Below the pieces are notes generated by a model. That model was not told where the DNA came from. It did not search any database and saw nothing but the letters and a program-made list of their open reading frames with translations. Below are positions 26,803 through 38,678 of a DNA stretch of 64,000 bases, piece by piece. The position numbers and the translations under genes were made by a program. Position 1 is the first letter of the stretch; each line of letters opens with the position of its first letter. This DNA is from Borrelia coriaceae (GTDB taxonomy: Bacteria > Spirochaetota > Spirochaetia > Borreliales > Borreliaceae), in contig NZ_CP075076.1 in assembly GCF_023035295.1 (NCBI RefSeq), positions 372,001 through 436,000 on the forward strand. Direction: 5' to 3'.

Positions 26803-29800
26803 TTACACTTCAGAACTTGTATTTTCCCTCACCTTAACTCTTTTATATAAACTCATACCTGTTCCTGTAGGAATTAAATGTCCAATAACAACATTCTCTT
26901 TAAGACCTTTAAGATCATTAATACTACCTGCAATTGAAGCATCTGTTAAAACTTTAGTTGTTTCTTGGAAAGAAGCGGCTGAAATAAATGAATCGATATT
27001 AAGGGATGCCTTTGTTATACCAATAAGAATTGGACTAGCTACTGCAGGCTCACCACCTTGTTCAATTACCCTTCTATTTTGCTCATAAAAAGCATGTTTG
27101 TCTACCTTTTGATTATAAACAAAATTAGTATCACCTACAGACACAATCTTAACTTTTTTCATCATCTGTTTAATGATTACACCAATATGTTTGTCATTAA
27201 TACTTACACCTTGCTTTCGATAAACATCTTGAATTTCCGCCAACAAAAACTCCTGCAAACTAATTCCACCAAGAATTTCAAGAACATCATGGGGATTAAT
27301 TCTTCCATCACAAAGCATATCTCCAGCTTTAACAACATCTCCATCTCTAACTAGAAGATGTTTTCCAGCAGGAATATAATGTTTATGTTCAACCCCATAC
27401 TCATCTAAAACATTAATAAGTCTTTTTCCTTTCTGAATTGCTCTAAACTGAACAATGCCACTTACCTTAGCCATTTCGGTTAAATTTTTTGGAATTCTTG
27501 TCTCAAATAAATCATTAACCCTAGGAAGACCACCAGTAATATCTTGTGTTTTCTCAGAACCTTTAGAAAGCTTAGCAATAATGTCACCTATGTTAATACC
27601 TTGCCCATCTTCAACTTGAAGATAAGCATCTCCAGGAAGAACATAAGAAGAAATCTCAATTCCTCTGTCATCAATAATTAAAATCCTAGGATCAAGAGAC
27701 TCAAAAACCTGATCTGTAATTCTTTTTTCAATATTTCCCGTTTCAAGATTTATCTCCTCTTTAAGAGTTGTTCCTAAAATAATATCTTTAAATCTAACTT
27801 TCCCCTTAACCTCAGCAATAATTGGCTCTGCAAATGGATCAAATGTTCCAATTACACGTCCAGCCTCAACATAATCACCAACATTTATTTCAAGTTTCGT
27901 ACCAGTCTTTAAAGATATTTCCTGCTCTTCAGAGACAATCATTAATTTATCATCTTTAATTCTAACATAACCAATATGAGATGATAATACATCAATACCG
28001 TCCTTACCCGTAAATAAAGGCATTCCTTTAATTACTTTCTGAGAATCTAATACCTTAAGATCTTTAACTTCCTTAATATCTTCCTCATAAATAACATTGA
28101 TTACTCTTAAAGTGCCCTTTCTTGTAAAAAGCAAGCCACCAGCAACTTCTACATTAAATCCCTCTAAGCCATTAAGAATGAAAGGATTTTTACTTGTAAT
28201 CTTATCATCTTCACTACCAGCTTGTGCAACACCCCCAATATGAAAAGTTCTCATGGTAAGCTGTGTTCCTGGCTGACCTATTGACTGAGCAGCTATTATT
28301 CCAACAGCCTCTCCAATATTAACAGGCTTATTATTTGAGAAATCCCTACCATAACATTTTTGACAAACACCATGCTCAGCTTCACAAGTCAAAACAGATC
28401 TAATAACAAGATTGTCAATACCAACAGTTTCCAATAACTTTATCTTGTCTTCTGTAATCTCTTCATTTACATCTAAAATAATCTCACCTGTAATAGGACT
28501 TTTTATTCTCTCAATTGAATAACTACCAACCGCTTTTTCTCTTAAAGGCTCAACTATTTCTTCACCATTTTTTAAAGCTCCAACTTTTATGCCATTAATA
28601 GTCCCACAATCTTCTATTCGAACAACAACATCTTGAGCAATATCTACTAATCTTCGTGTTAAATACCCAGCATCTGCAGTCTTAAGAGCTGTATCTGCAA
28701 GTCCTTTCCTTGCGCCATTTGTAGAAATGAAAAACTCTATAACAGAAAGACCTTCTTTAAAATTAGAAATAATCGGAAGCTCAATAATATCGCCAGAGGT
28801 CTTAGCCATTAATCCTCTCATCCCTGCAAGCTGTCTTATCTGATTTCTACTTCCACGAGCACCAGAGTCAGCCATCATATAGATTACATTAAATCCATCT
28901 TTATCTCTCTTAAGAATTTCCATCATCTTATTGGTAAGTTCTTCATTTGTTTTTGACCAAACAGAAATAACGTTATTATATCTCTCTTCTCCAGTAATAA
29001 CGCCTTTGGTATAATCATTCTGAATTTTTGCAATCTCTCTATTAGCTTTATCTACATATACTTTTTTCTCTGCAGGTACAATAATATCACTCATACTTAT
29101 TGTACATCCAAATTTGGTAGCATATTTAAATCCAAGCTCTTTAATAATATCTAGCATCTCAATTACAACAGAAGAACCATACACAACATAAACCTCAGAA
29201 ATCAAATTTTGCAACTCATAATCACTAAGAGTTTTATTTACAAATGCAATCTCCCCTGGTAAAGCCTCGTTAAATACAACACAGCCTGCAGTAGTCTCTA
29301 TATACTCACCATTAACCTTTACATAAATCCGTGCATTATAGTCTAAACTTTTATTATTTATTGCAAGAAGAACATGATTAAAATTGGAAAATTTACGTCC
29401 TTCTCCCTCTACATTTTTTCTCTCCATAGTTAAATAATAAAGACCTAATACAATATCTTGAGATGGGAATACAATCGGATGTCCATTTGCAGGATTTAAC
29501 AAATTATTAGTTGACAACATCAAAGCCCAACTTTCAGCCTGTGCTGCAGGCGTTAAAGGAACATGTACAGCCATCTGATCGCCATCAAAATCAGCATTAT
29601 ATGCATGACAAACAAGAGGATGTAATTTAATTGCCTTTCCTTCAACTAAAACTGGTTCAAAAGCTTGTATTCCCAATCTATGCAGTGTTGGAGCTCGGTT
29701 TAAAAGCACAGGATGTTCTTTAATAACATTGTCTAAAATCTGCCAAACCTCATCTACTTCTTGTTCAATTAAACTCTTTGCCCTCTTTATATTAAATACG

Positions 29801-30936
29801 GATTCACTCTCAATCAATTTTCTAATTACAAACGGTTTAAAAAGCTCAAGCGCCATCTTAGCAGGAATACCACACTGATGCAACTTAAGTTCAGGCCCAA
29901 CAACAATTACAGAACGTCCTGAATAATCAACTCTCTTACCAAGAAGGTTTTGCCTAAATCTACCTTGCTTACCTTTTAATGCATCAGAGAGAGATTTAAG
30001 TGGTCTATTGGATGTACCTTTAACAACTTTTCTCTTATGTGAATTATCAAAAAGAGAATCAACCGACTCTTGTAACATTCTTTTTTCATTTCTAACAATA
30101 ATTTCAGGTGCATTAAGAAGCAAAAGTTTTCTTAACCTATTATTTCTATTTATTACTCTTCTATAAAGATCATTAAGATCAGAGGTTGCAAATCTGCCAC
30201 CATCAAGCTGAACCATAGGTCTAATCTCTGGCGGAATAACAGGAAGAACATCCATGATCATCCATTCTGGCTTATTCCCGGAAATTTTAAAATTCTCAAT
30301 AATTTCAAGACGTCTTAAAAGCTTTTTATCAGTCTTATCATCTTTATCAATCATTTGAAGTCTAAGCTTAGATGACAATTCATCAAGATCAAGATTCTCA
30401 AGTAAAGTTTTAATTGCCTCAGCACCCATTGAGGCACTAAAAGACATTCCATATCTCTCTTTTGCTTCAGAGTATTCATCCTCATTTAAAAGTTGCATCT
30501 TCTTAAGATCAGTATCACCTGGTTCAATTACGATATATTTCTCATAATAAAGAATAGAGTTTAAATTAGAAGCAGTAATGTCAAGTAAAAGTCCAATTCT
30601 GGATGGAATATATTTATAATACCAGATATGAGCAACAGGAGCTGAAAGCTCAATATGCCCCATTCTCTCACGCCTAACTTTAAAATGAGTCACTTCAACA
30701 TTACAACGATCACAAATAATACCTTTGTACCTTATTGACTTGAATTTTCCACAATAACATTCCCATTCTTTAGTAGTCCCAAAAATTCTCTCACAGAAAA
30801 GACCATCCTTCTCAGGCCGCAAAGTTCTATAATTAATAGTTTCAGATTTTTTAACTTCTCCATAAGACCAACTCCTAATCTGATCAGGAGATGCTATCTT
30901 TATTCTTATCTTTTCAAAATCTTTTATCTCTTTCAT
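26803..30936 (-). CDS. rpoC: RNA polymerase beta' subunit
   Basis: The 1377-residue beta' subunit. Seen: the N-terminal zinc-binding [19 protein letters not shown] (about 60-78), the clamp and rudder region, the absolutely conserved [12 protein letters not shown], which binds the catalytic Mg2+, the bridge-helix and trigger-loop region ([19 protein letters not shown] and [19 protein letters not shown]) and the second zinc site ([13 protein letters not shown]). Length and layout match spirochaete RpoC. rpoB ends 14 nt before it. No inserted domain or frameshift is visible. Confidence 0.98.
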   Translation of the reverse strand: MKEIKDFEKIRIKIASPDQIRSWSYGEVKKSETINYRTLRPEKDGLFCERIFGTTKEWECYCGKFKSIRYKGIICDRCNVEVTHFKVRRERMGHIELSAPVAHIWYYKYIPSRIGLLLDITASNLNSILYYEKYIVIEPGDTDLKKMQLLNEDEYSEAKERYGMSFSASMGAEAIKTLLENLDLDELSSKLRLQMIDKDDKTDKKLLRRLEIIENFKISGNKPEWMIMDVLPVIPPEIRPMVQLDGGRFATSDLNDLYRRVINRNNRLRKLLLLNAPEIIVRNEKRMLQESVDSLFDNSHKRKVVKGTSNRPLKSLSDALKGKQGRFRQNLLGKRVDYSGRSVIVVGPELKLHQCGIPAKMALELFKPFVIRKLIESESVFNIKRAKSLIEQEVDEVWQILDNVIKEHPVLLNRAPTLHRLGIQAFEPVLVEGKAIKLHPLVCHAYNADFDGDQMAVHVPLTPAAQAESWALMLSTNNLLNPANGHPIVFPSQDIVLGLYYLTMERKNVEGEGRKFSNFNHVLLAINNKSLDYNARIYVKVNGEYIETTAGCVVFNEALPGEIAFVNKTLSDYELQNLISEVYVVYGSSVVIEMLDIIKELGFKYATKFGCTISMSDIIVPAEKKVYVDKANREIAKIQNDYTKGVITGEERYNNVISVWSKTNEELTNKMMEILKRDKDGFNVIYMMADSGARGSRNQIRQLAGMRGLMAKTSGDIIELPIISNFKEGLSVIEFFISTNGARKGLADTALKTADAGYLTRRLVDIAQDVVVRIEDCGTINGIKVGALKNGEEIVEPLREKAVGSYSIERIKSPITGEIILDVNEEITEDKIKLLETVGIDNLVIRSVLTCEAEHGVCQKCYGRDFSNNKPVNIGEAVGIIAAQSIGQPGTQLTMRTFHIGGVAQAGSEDDKITSKNPFILNGLEGFNVEVAGGLLFTRKGTLRVINVIYEEDIKEVKDLKVLDSQKVIKGMPLFTGKDGIDVLSSHIGYVRIKDDKLMIVSEEQEISLKTGTKLEINVGDYVEAGRVIGTFDPFAEPIIAEVKGKVRFKDIILGTTLKEEINLETGNIEKRITDQVFESLDPRILIIDDRGIEISSYVLPGDAYLQVEDGQGINIGDIIAKLSKGSEKTQDITGGLPRVNDLFETRIPKNLTEMAKVSGIVQFRAIQKGKRLINVLDEYGVEHKHYIPAGKHLLVRDGDVVKAGDMLCDGRINPHDVLEILGGISLQEFLLAEIQDVYRKQGVSINDKHIGVIIKQMMKKVKIVSVGDTNFVYNQKVDKHAFYEQNRRVIEQGGEPAVASPILIGITKASLNIDSFISAASFQETTKVLTDASIAGSINDLKGLKENVVIGHLIPTGTGMSLYKRVKVRENTSSEV

Positions 30937-30950
30937 AAAACCCTCAAAAC

Positions 30951-33900
30951 CTAAGTCTTATTAATTAATTCCTCTTCCTTTTCTGTTAAAGGAATTTGAT
31001 TGCCCTTATCATCATAAATTGATAAATCAAACCCAAGCCCTCTTAGCTCCTGCATCAAAACATTAAAAGATTCAGGAATGCCAGACACATTGGTAGGAAT
31101 ACCTTTAACAATATTTTCATATATTTTAACTCTACCTGACATATCATCTGATTTTACTGTTAAAAGCTCTTGCAAAGTATGAGCAGCTCCATAAGCTTCA
31201 AGTGCCCAAACTTCCATCTCTCCAAGCCTTTGACCACCAAACTGCGCCTTTCCTCCAAGAGGTTGTTGCGATACAAGTGAATAAGGACCTGTAGATCTTG
31301 CATGCATCTTATCATCAACAAGGTGATGTAACTTAAGCATATATATAATTCCAACCATTACCTCATTTTCGAATGGTTCCCCTGTATATCCATCATATAA
31401 AATTGCTTTTGATGTTTCATTAAATCTGGCTTTTTTTAACTTTTCTTGAATGCACTCATTTGTAGCAGATTCAAACACAGGAACATCATAATATTCATTA
31501 AGATATTTACCAGCAAGACCGAGCTGAGACTCCATTAATTGTCCAATATTCATACGAGAAGGCACTCCTAAGGGATTTAAACATATATCAAGAGGAGTCC
31601 CATCTGCAAGATATGGCATATCTTCAACAGGAAGAATCTTGGCAACTACACCCTTATTTCCATGTCTTCCTGCCATCTTATCACCCTCTTTAAGTCTCCT
31701 TTTCTTGGCAACATAAACTTTTAATATTTCATCAACACCAGGTGGAAGATTGCCAACATCATCCTTAGTGATCCTCTGAACATCAATTACGGTCCCTTCA
31801 GTACCATGTGGAACTTTGAGTGAATTATTCTTAACATCTTTAGCTTTCTCCCCAAAAATAGATGTCAAAAGCTTAAATTCAGGGCTAATATCCCCTTCTG
31901 ATTTTGGTGTAACTTTACCGACCAAAATATCACCTGGCTTTACATAAGTTCCTATTCGTACAATTCCATTCTCATCAAGCTTATTTAATATTTTTCCACT
32001 AACATTAGGAATGTCTGCTGTAACTTTCTCAGGACCAAGCTTAGTTTCCCTCACCTCAATACTAAATTCTTTAATATGAATTGATGTGTAAAGATCTTCT
32101 TTTACAATCCGCTCAGAAATTAATATAGCATCTTCATAATTAAATCCATTCCAAGGAATAAAACCAACCAACAAATTATTTCCAAGTGCCAACTCGCCAT
32201 ACCTAGTAGCAGGACCATCAGCTATGATCTCACCCTTTTGAACTACCAGGCCCTCCCTAACTAAAACTGAATGATTAAAAGAAGTATCCTGATTTGTCCT
32301 TTCATATTTAGCAAGTTCATATTCATCTAAATCATTTTCATCAGTAGCATCCTCAGGCTTGATAATCACCTTTTGACTCGTTGCTAATACAACTGTGCCT
32401 GCTCTCTTGGCCTTAATTACAACACCAGAATCCTTTGCTACTATTCTTTCCATACCAGTGCCAACAATAGGAGGTTGTGGAAATAATAAAGGAACTGCCT
32501 GTCGTTGCATATTTGAACCCATAAGAGCACGGTTTGCATCATTATGTTCAAGAAAAGGTATTAATGCTGACGAAACAGAAATTAACTGTCTAGGTGAAAC
32601 ATCCATAAAATCGATATTTTTAGGAATCATTGTGGTATAATCACCAGAAACCCTAACAGAAATTAAATCATCAATATAGTTATTCGCATCATTAACAGCA
32701 GCATTTGCTTGAGCAATACATTTTTTCTCTTCATCAATTGCAGACAAATACTCAATCTCATCAGTAACCTTGCCATCAATCACTTTTCTATAAGGAGTCT
32801 CTAAAAAACCATAATCATTGACCTTTGCATAAGTAGCTAAAGACACAATAAGACCAATATTTGGTCCCTCAGGAGTTTCAATAGGACACATCCTACCATA
32901 ATGAGTATAATGAACATCTCTTACTTCAAAACCTGCACGATCTCTTGATAGTCCTCCAGGACCTAAAGCATTAAGACGCCTTTTATGGGTCAATTCAGCT
33001 AAAGGATTAACCTGATCCATAAATTGTGAAAGCTGACTAGTTGCAAAAAATTCTTTAACAGCAGAAACAATAGGCTTAACACTTATCAATTCTTGCGGCT
33101 TAAGGTTAAACACCTCTTTATTAGACATTCTATCCTTTGCAATTTTCTCTACCCTTGACATTGCACCTTTATATATATTTGTAAGCAACTCACCAACAGA
33201 ACGAACTCTTCTATTTCCAAGATGATCAATATCGTCAAGAACATCATGCCCATCATATATTCTTAAAAGATGAGATATCGTATTTACTATATCTGTCATA
33301 GTAAGAACTGAGGTCGTCAAATCATCAAGACCAAACTTTTTAGAAAGTTTGTATCGTCCTACATGACCAAGATCATATCTCTTCTCTGAAAAAAATACTG
33401 TTCTTAAATCATTCTCAGCATTATCAATGGATATGGGCTCTCCAGGTAAAAGCACACTATAAACCGCAAGCATTACAGATTCCCTTGAAAGCTCTTTAAA
33501 GCCATCCTTTAAAGAGAAATAAGCATCTTCTTTTTCGAAACAATTCAAAATAACATCAGAACTGATAAAATATTTCCCAGGAACACTATCATAACCATCA
33601 AAATCAATAAGGTCTATCTCCTTTACCCCATTCTGCAAGAAATCTTCAATATCTTGCAAAGTTATCTTGTCACCTGCCCGATAAGTCATATTTTCTTTTA
33701 TAACAATGTTTACCGCTAAATATTGCCCTGTAATTTCTCTCTTAGTCCCTTCATTTACCTCAATTTTTCTAATCTTATAAAACGTTTCAATTATTTTTTC
33801 TCTAGTATCAAGACCCAAAGCTCTTAAGAAAAGAGTAACAAGTATTCTTTTTTTTCTGTCTATCTTAACATAAAGGTAATCTTTCTTTGAATCGATCTCA

Positions 33901-34418
33901 AATTCTAACCAAGAACCCCGATAAGGAATAATACGAGCATAATATAAGTCTTTTTCCTTGTAAAAAACAACTCCAGGGGATCTGTGAATTTGCGATACAA
34001 TTACTCTTTCAGCACCATTAACAATAAAAGTTCCTCTATCAGTCATCAAAGGAATAGTCCCCATATAGACATCTTTTTGCCTTATCTCTCCTGTTGTTAG
34101 AAACTGCAAATTTAATCTTATCTTTAAAACAGCCTCATAACTCTGCCCCTTCCTTTTGCATTCTTTTTCAGTAAAACTAAGAGAATCATATTCAATATAA
34201 TATTTTTCATATTCAAGCGAAACTTCACCATTGCTACTTTTCATAGGAAAAGTGTCCCTAAAAACAGATTCAAGGCCTTCATTAAGCAAAGGTTTATTAT
34301 TTTTTAATCTATCAAGCTGCAAAAATTTTTCATAAGAATTCAATTGTATTTCTATTAGGTTAGGTAAGTCTAAGATTTCTTTGGCTTTTCCTTGTCCTAG
34401 ATGAACCCTTTTTATCAT
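30951..34418 (-). CDS. rpoB: RNA polymerase beta subunit
   Basis: The 1155-residue beta subunit. Conserved blocks include [35 protein letters not shown] followed by [12 protein letters not shown], the active-site region [18 protein letters not shown], and [20 protein letters not shown] near the C-terminus. In the rifampicin-binding cluster [13 protein letters not shown], residue 483 is asparagine where E. coli has Ser531. Asn at that place has been linked to the natural rifampicin resistance of Borrelia. An inverted repeat in the 85-nt rplL-rpoB gap may set its expression relative to the ribosomal proteins. Confidence 0.98.
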   Translation of the reverse strand: MIKRVHLGQGKAKEILDLPNLIEIQLNSYEKFLQLDRLKNNKPLLNEGLESVFRDTFPMKSSNGEVSLEYEKYYIEYDSLSFTEKECKRKGQSYEAVLKIRLNLQFLTTGEIRQKDVYMGTIPLMTDRGTFIVNGAERVIVSQIHRSPGVVFYKEKDLYYARIIPYRGSWLEFEIDSKKDYLYVKIDRKKRILVTLFLRALGLDTREKIIETFYKIRKIEVNEGTKREITGQYLAVNIVIKENMTYRAGDKITLQDIEDFLQNGVKEIDLIDFDGYDSVPGKYFISSDVILNCFEKEDAYFSLKDGFKELSRESVMLAVYSVLLPGEPISIDNAENDLRTVFFSEKRYDLGHVGRYKLSKKFGLDDLTTSVLTMTDIVNTISHLLRIYDGHDVLDDIDHLGNRRVRSVGELLTNIYKGAMSRVEKIAKDRMSNKEVFNLKPQELISVKPIVSAVKEFFATSQLSQFMDQVNPLAELTHKRRLNALGPGGLSRDRAGFEVRDVHYTHYGRMCPIETPEGPNIGLIVSLATYAKVNDYGFLETPYRKVIDGKVTDEIEYLSAIDEEKKCIAQANAAVNDANNYIDDLISVRVSGDYTTMIPKNIDFMDVSPRQLISVSSALIPFLEHNDANRALMGSNMQRQAVPLLFPQPPIVGTGMERIVAKDSGVVIKAKRAGTVVLATSQKVIIKPEDATDENDLDEYELAKYERTNQDTSFNHSVLVREGLVVQKGEIIADGPATRYGELALGNNLLVGFIPWNGFNYEDAILISERIVKEDLYTSIHIKEFSIEVRETKLGPEKVTADIPNVSGKILNKLDENGIVRIGTYVKPGDILVGKVTPKSEGDISPEFKLLTSIFGEKAKDVKNNSLKVPHGTEGTVIDVQRITKDDVGNLPPGVDEILKVYVAKKRRLKEGDKMAGRHGNKGVVAKILPVEDMPYLADGTPLDICLNPLGVPSRMNIGQLMESQLGLAGKYLNEYYDVPVFESATNECIQEKLKKARFNETSKAILYDGYTGEPFENEVMVGIIYMLKLHHLVDDKMHARSTGPYSLVSQQPLGGKAQFGGQRLGEMEVWALEAYGAAHTLQELLTVKSDDMSGRVKIYENIVKGIPTNVSGIPESFNVLMQELRGLGFDLSIYDDKGNQIPLTEKEEELINKT

Positions 34419-34448
34419 TAAAAGACTCCTTTTTTAAGACACAATAAA

Positions 34449-34474
34449 CCACATGTCACTAAAACGACATGTGG
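34449..34474 (-). promoter_or_regulatory. Hairpin between rplL and rpoB (possible attenuator or RNase site)
   Basis: CCACATGTC and GACATGTGG form a perfect 9-bp stem with an 8-nt loop in the leftward RNA, 29 nt after the rplL stop and 30 nt before rpoB. Only TTTATTG follows, so full termination is unlikely. Many bacteria place an attenuator or RNase III processing site exactly here, so polymerase subunits are made at lower levels than L7/L12. Confidence 0.6.
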
Positions 34475-34503
34475 GATAACAAATTTGACACATTCTTAAT
34501 GTT

Positions 34504-34875
34504 TTATTTAATTTCAACTTTTGCACCAACTGCTTCCAGTTTCTTCTTTATATCCTCAGCATCTGCTTTTGAAACACCTTCCTTAACTGCCTTAGGAGCA
34601 GCTTCAACTAAAGCTTTAGCCTCTCCAAGTCCAAGCCCAGTAACAGCTCTTACCTCTTTAATAACGTTTATCTTACTATCTCCAAAAGACATAAGCATTA
34701 CATCAAATTCTGTTTGCTCCTCAGCACCACCAACATCAGCACCAGGTGCAGCAGCAACAGCAACTGCAGCAGCAGTAACTCCAAATTTTTCCTCAATAGC
34801 TGTTATAAGCTCAACAACTTCAGATGTTTTAGCTCCCTCAAGCCACGTTAAAATATCTTCTTTACTTAGTGCCAT
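34504..34875 (-). CDS. rplL: 50S ribosomal protein L7/L12
   Basis: The 123-residue stalk protein that recruits and stimulates translation GTPases. It has the N-terminal dimerisation helices, an alanine-rich hinge ([20 protein letters not shown], about 50-69) and the C-terminal domain with [20 protein letters not shown]. It is followed by the hairpin before rpoB and preceded by a 73-nt gap after rplJ. Confidence 0.97.
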   Translation of the reverse strand: MALSKEDILTWLEGAKTSEVVELITAIEEKFGVTAAAVAVAAAPGADVGGAEEQTEFDVMLMSFGDSKINVIKEVRAVTGLGLGEAKALVEAAPKAVKEGVSKADAEDIKKKLEAVGAKVEIK

Positions 34876-34948
34876 ATTAACTTAACTCCTTTCCATATTA
34901 TTTTCAATAGTGATAGCATGCACTATATTAAGACTAACACTATTTTGA

Positions 34949-35437
34949 TTACACTTTAATATCAGACAAAGCTTTTAGAGTTCTCGCAAGTTTTGAAATT
35001 GGGGCTTTAAGCACACTCATAAATAAAGAAATAGCCTCTTTCTTAGTAGGAAGTTTACTATACGCATTAAGCTTAGCCTCATCATAAACTTCTCCTAAAA
35101 CAAAACCTCCCTTAACTTTTAAAGTGCTAGTTTTAACAAACTCATAAAAAATTTTTGCAATCACATTAGCCTCATCAACAGCAGTAACAACAGCTGTTGG
35201 ACCTAAAAGATAAGGATCAAGGCCTTCTATTTGCTTGTCTTTTAAAACTCGCTTCATTATACTATTTTTTACAACCCTTAATTCCCCTTGCTCACTTTCA
35301 ACTCTATTTCTCAACTCAGTAAGCTTTGTTACCGTTAATCCTCTATAATCTAGAAAAAAAATATTATCCTTATCCTCTAAAAATTCTTTAAATGAATTAA
35401 ACATTTCAACCTTTTTAGGATTTATCTTTGTACGCAT
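34949..35437 (-). CDS. rplJ: 50S ribosomal protein L10
   Basis: The 162-residue L10, which anchors the L7/L12 dimers to the ribosome and often represses its own operon by binding the mRNA leader. [20 protein letters not shown] and [11 protein letters not shown] are typical, and the C-terminal helix ([17 protein letters not shown]) is the stalk-binding part. Only 10 nt separate it from rplA, so any autoregulatory leader would have to lie inside rplA or upstream of rplK. Confidence 0.96.
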   Translation of the reverse strand: MRTKINPKKVEMFNSFKEFLEDKDNIFFLDYRGLTVTKLTELRNRVESEQGELRVVKNSIMKRVLKDKQIEGLDPYLLGPTAVVTAVDEANVIAKIFYEFVKTSTLKVKGGFVLGEVYDEAKLNAYSKLPTKKEAISLFMSVLKAPISKLARTLKALSDIKV

Positions 35438-35447
35438 AACTTAACTC

Positions 35448-36122
35448 CTAAACAAAATCAATCTTCACAGAAGGTCCCATGGTAGATGAAATATAAACAC
35501 TATCCACAAAAATACCCTTTAAATCACTTGGTCGTCTTTTAAGTAATGCCTTAATAAATTCATTATAATTTTCCTTTACTTTTTCATTATCCATAGAAGA
35601 CTTACCAACAGAAAAATTGATAACACCATTCTTATTTGCCCTAAACTCTGTACGACCCTTCTTAAGACTAGCTATTGTACCTTTTAAATCATTCGTAATA
35701 GTTTGTGTCTTAGGATTTGGCATCAAGCCCCTCTTACCTAAAATGGGACCAAGCCTCCCCACATCCTTCATCATATCAGGTGTTGCAACAACAATATCAA
35801 AATCACTAAATCCACCCTTAACCTTATTAATAAGATCCTCATCTCCAACATAAGCAGCACCAGCTTCTTTTGCCTCTTCAGCTTTATCACCCTTTGCAAA
35901 AACAAGTATGCGTTTCTCTTTCATAAACTGATTTGGCAAAACAACTGTATCTCTAACTGTATGATTTTTCTTTAAATTAAGATTAACAGATACATCGATA
36001 GTCTCATCAAATTTAACAAATTTGATTGCTTTTAATAAGGATATTGCATCATCTATACTGTAAGATTTAAGCTTATCTACTTTAGATAGAGCTTGTATAT
36101 ATTTTTTTCCACTCTTAGCCAT
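35448..36122 (-). CDS. rplA: 50S ribosomal protein L1
   Basis: The 224-residue L1 protein of the E-site stalk. The signature region [21 protein letters not shown] (split here at about residues 114-134) and [19 protein letters not shown] are present. Its ATG shares one base with the rplK stop (TAATG at 36122), which favours re-initiation and equal output of L11 and L1. Confidence 0.97.
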   Translation of the reverse strand: MAKSGKKYIQALSKVDKLKSYSIDDAISLLKAIKFVKFDETIDVSVNLNLKKNHTVRDTVVLPNQFMKEKRILVFAKGDKAEEAKEAGAAYVGDEDLINKVKGGFSDFDIVVATPDMMKDVGRLGPILGKRGLMPNPKTQTITNDLKGTIASLKKGRTEFRANKNGVINFSVGKSSMDNEKVKENYNEFIKALLKRRPSDLKGIFVDSVYISSTMGPSVKIDFV

Positions 36123-36556
36123 TATTTCTCCACCTCAACACCTATAGAACGGGCACTACCTGCAATTATCTTAAATGCAGCCGACTCAGTTTTTGCATTT
36201 AAATCAGGCATTTTAATCCTTGCAATCTCCATTAATTTCTCTTTCGATATAGTTCCAACCTTATCTGTATTCGATCTCTTAGAACCTGCCTCTATTCCAA
36301 CAGCCTTCTTAATTAAAACTGAAGCCGGTGGAGTTTTTACAATAAATGAAAAACTCTTATCACTGTACACAGTAATAATGACAGGAACAATAATACCTGG
36401 CTCCATTTTAGCTGTTTTTTCATTAAATTCTTTAACAAACTGAGGACCACTAACACCATGAGGTCCAAGAGCTTGACCTATCTTAGCTCCCGGAGCAGCT
36501 TGAGCAGCTGGAACTTGAAGCTTAATCCAAGCAACTTCTTTCTTTTTCTTAGACAT
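36122..36556 (-). CDS. rplK: 50S ribosomal protein L11
   Basis: The 144-residue L11 of the GTPase-associated centre. [20 protein letters not shown] near the N-terminus and the C-terminal rRNA-binding domain with [20 protein letters not shown] are canonical. It lies 53 nt after nusG and begins the rplKAJL-rpoBC-rpsLG run. Confidence 0.97.
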   Translation of the reverse strand: MSKKKKEVAWIKLQVPAAQAAPGAKIGQALGPHGVSGPQFVKEFNEKTAKMEPGIIVPVIITVYSDKSFSFIVKTPPASVLIKKAVGIEAGSKRSNTDKVGTISKEKLMEIARIKMPDLNAKTESAAFKIIAGSARSIGVEVEK

Positions 36557-36609
36557 AAATAACTCCTTATGGTAATAACGCCTTTAAGCTCCCATTAATA
36601 CATGAATTA

Positions 36610-37164
36610 TTAAATTTTTTCTATATGCTGAAAATCAACTTCAACAGGAGTTGATCTTCCAAAAATTTGAACTGCAACTTTCAATTTCTTTTTTTCATAA
36701 TCGATAGACCCAATAACTCCTTCAAAAGAATCAAAAGGACCCCCTTTAATTTTAACTCTCTCACCCTCTTCAAAATCATAAAGCATAAAAATAGATTTAT
36801 CTGCCTTAATCTCTCCAGCAAGCATAAAAACACTCTTAACTTCTTCATCACTAATTGGAAGTGGTTTTTGCTCCTTACCTGTGCCAACAAAATTCACAAC
36901 ACCTGGTATCTTAATAATATTAGCTACAGTGCTTTTCCATTCCTGTTCAGGAAGATCCAACTCAATTAGAATATAACCCGGCCAAATTTTTCTCTCTCGT
37001 ATACGCTTTTTCCCATTTTTTATCTCTTCTACCCTTTCAATAGGAGCCTTAACATCTAAAACATTACCACCAAAAACACCCTCGCTGATCAAAAGCTTTA
37101 CCTCTTGTTCTATCTTTTTCTCATACTGAGAGAAAGTTTGCAATACATACCAGGCCCTGGACAT
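36610..37164 (-). CDS. nusG: Transcription antitermination factor NusG
   Basis: A 184-residue NusG that binds RNA polymerase, suppresses pausing and couples to ribosomes or Rho. RAWYVLQTFSQYEKKIEQ and KIWPGYILIELDLPEQEW mark the NGN domain, FVGTGKEQKPLPISDEEV the linker region, and GERVKIKGGPFDSFEGVIG the KOW domain. SecE lies 9 nt upstream, the normal bacterial secE-nusG order. Confidence 0.97.
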   Translation of the reverse strand: MSRAWYVLQTFSQYEKKIEQEVKLLISEGVFGGNVLDVKAPIERVEEIKNGKKRIRERKIWPGYILIELDLPEQEWKSTVANIIKIPGVVNFVGTGKEQKPLPISDEEVKSVFMLAGEIKADKSIFMLYDFEEGERVKIKGGPFDSFEGVIGSIDYEKKKLKVAVQIFGRSTPVEVDFQHIEKI

Positions 37165-37173
37165 AATCTTTCC

Positions 37174-37344
37174 TTAAAATATATAAGTTATAGCAAGATA
37201 CATAATATAATCTACTATACCTAAAAAAACAGAAATAAAAACAACCAACCAAAAAACTTGTTTTCCACTACCTATTACTTCACTATATTTAGGCCATGTT
37301 ATTTTCTTAAGTTCTAAAATACTATCTTTAACAAATTTAAACAT
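37174..37344 (-). CDS. secE: Preprotein translocase subunit SecE
   Basis: A 56-residue SecE with a single C-terminal membrane segment (about residues 29-52), as in the short form of most bacteria. The amphipathic N-terminal region carries LKKITWPKYSEV, the conserved K.xxWPxxxEV signature. It stabilises SecY in the Sec translocon and is needed for export of every envelope protein in this window. It lies between nusG and tRNA-Trp. I translated it directly from the minus strand; the frame ends TAA at 37174-37176. Confidence 0.93.
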   Translation of the reverse strand: MFKFVKDSILELKKITWPKYSEVIGSGKQVFWLVVFISVFLGIVDYIMYLAITYIF

Positions 37345-37373
37345 TAAAAAGCCCCTCTTAACAATACAGACAA

Positions 37374-37445
37374 CAGGTCAGGAGGGACTCGAACCCCCAA
37401 CATGCGGTTTTGGAGACCGCCATTCTACCTTTGAACTACTGACCT
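37374..37445 (-). tRNA. trnW: tRNA-Trp (anticodon CCA)
   Basis: A full cloverleaf of 72 nt. The acceptor arms AGGTCAG and CTGACCT pair perfectly over 7 bp, with G as discriminator base. The anticodon arm is GCGGT-CTCCAAA-ACCGC with anticodon CCA, and the T-arm is GGGGG-TTCGAGT-CCCTC. The 3' CCA is not encoded. It lies between secE and rpmG in the same direction. Confidence 0.95.
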
Positions 37446-37455
37446 ATCACTTTAA

Positions 37456-37635
37456 TTATTTTATTTTGCCTTCTTTATGAAGAGTATGCTTCCTGAGACT
37501 TGGACAATACTTCCTCAATTCTAACTTCTCTTGTTTATTACGCCTATTTTTAGTAGTCGTATAATTTCTAATTCCTGTTTCCTCACATACTAAAGCTATA
37601 AGTTCAACAGCACCTTTACCTTTTTTTTTGCCCAT
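37456..37635 (-). CDS. rpmG: 50S ribosomal protein L33
   Basis: A 59-residue L33. [10 protein letters not shown] and [18 protein letters not shown] are canonical. Zinc-ribbon L33 proteins carry two CxxC pairs; here each pair keeps only its first cysteine (CEET and CPSL), so zinc is unlikely to be held by four cysteines. The frame runs upstream into tRNA-Thr. The true ATG at 37635 has AGGAG upstream. It is bracketed by two tRNA genes. Confidence 0.93.
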   Translation of the reverse strand: MGKKKGKGAVELIALVCEETGIRNYTTTKNRRNKQEKLELRKYCPSLRKHTLHKEGKIK

Positions 37636-37656
37636 AAAACACTCCTGCCTACAAAA

Positions 37657-37729
37657 AGCCCTCAATCGGATTTGAACCGACGACCGCCACCTTACCATGG
37701 TGATGCTCTACCACCTGAGCTATAAGGGC
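37657..37729 (-). tRNA. trnT: tRNA-Thr (anticodon GGT)
   Basis: A 73-nt cloverleaf. The acceptor stem GCCCTTA/TGAGGGC has one G-U pair, with U as discriminator base. The D-arm is AGCTCAGGTGGTAGAGC, the anticodon arm TCACC-ATGGTAA-GGTGG with anticodon GGT, and the T-arm GTCGG-TTCAAAT-CCGAT. The 3' CCA is not encoded. It probably starts the tRNA-Thr-rpmG-tRNA-Trp-secE-nusG transcript. Confidence 0.95.
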
Positions 37730-37815
37730 ATTACTTCCCTTTATAATAAACTCTTATATCATGTTAATTTATTATCTGAAAAAAGACAAGCCCCTAAATT
37801 ATATTTATAAACTCT

Positions 37816-38667
37816 TTATTTAATAATAACAAGCCTACCTTTTCTTAAAAGATCAATATTATTCTTATTTGAAAATATCCTATTAATAGAATACTCATCA
37901 AGTATGATATCTGAATGATTTTTACCATAAACGCCTTTAACAATCAACCTTAAAGGATAATCTCCAACTCTATCCTTATTTTTATAAGCAATGTCATTAG
38001 TATATTCAAGCATTCCCCATTCTCTAAGAGCATCCGGCTCAACCATTTTCATATCAAAATAAAGCCTCAAATTCTCATCATAAATCTTAATAAAAAAAGC
38101 ATCTGTTAATTTTACAAAACTACCTAAAGATGATTTGTAATCATCACCCGCATAAATAATAATGCCAGTATAAACGAACCCATCAACATTTGTACTAATC
38201 AATGGATAAAAAGCTTTATAAGGCTTATTGTGAGATAAAAATAAATTCATAAAATCAGGAAAAAAAGAAAGCTCATATCTAACAGTTATGCTTCTCAAGT
38301 CCTCTGAATACTTAGTATATCCTCTTTTTAAAATACTATCAAGGCCTGAAAAATAAAGTATTAAGTGAGGATCATAATCAAAATAATCTTTAAAAGTATT
38401 ATCAGAATCAATGATCATTTCAAAAAGAGACTGTCTTATTAAAGTATCTTTTAAATCATGAACACTAAATACTAATCTAGATGTAGAATCAAATCCAACT
38501 CTACCAAATTTGTCTTCATCTACTGGTTTAATAATATCAAAATAAATAACCTTTGTATCCCAATCAATTGTTCTCTTTATGCTAGACTTAGATAAAGAAT
38601 CATTTATAATAGAGACATTAGAATAAAATAAAAATAAAAAATTTAAAAGATTATTTAATAAGTTCAT
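37816..38667 (-). CDS. Exported protein of unknown function
   Basis: I do not recognise a family. The chosen ATG (38667) has AGGGAG 7 nt upstream and gives a 283-residue protein whose first 20 residues (MNLLNNLLNFLFLFYSNVS) form a signal peptide or anchor. An in-frame start at 38715 would overlap the neighbouring gene. The rest is rich in beta-strand patterns with regular Tyr/Phe and Asp (for example GFDSTSRLVFSVHDL, GFVYTGIIIYAGDDYKSS), suggesting a periplasmic beta-domain. It follows the TPR lipoprotein gene by 11 nt and is probably co-transcribed with it. Confidence 0.7.
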   Translation of the reverse strand: MNLLNNLLNFLFLFYSNVSIINDSLSKSSIKRTIDWDTKVIYFDIIKPVDEDKFGRVGFDSTSRLVFSVHDLKDTLIRQSLFEMIIDSDNTFKDYFDYDPHLILYFSGLDSILKRGYTKYSEDLRSITVRYELSFFPDFMNLFLSHNKPYKAFYPLISTNVDGFVYTGIIIYAGDDYKSSLGSFVKLTDAFFIKIYDENLRLYFDMKMVEPDALREWGMLEYTNDIAYKNKDRVGDYPLRLIVKGVYGKNHSDIILDEYSINRIFSNKNNIDLLRKGRLVIIK

Positions 38668-38678
38668 ATTAAATCTCC

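Noticed and set aside
34469..34885. A 138-codon plus-strand frame opposite rplL
   Set aside because: It is the mirror of an alanine-rich coding sequence; Ala codons read in reverse give Ser/Ala/Cys-rich frames. There is no start signal.
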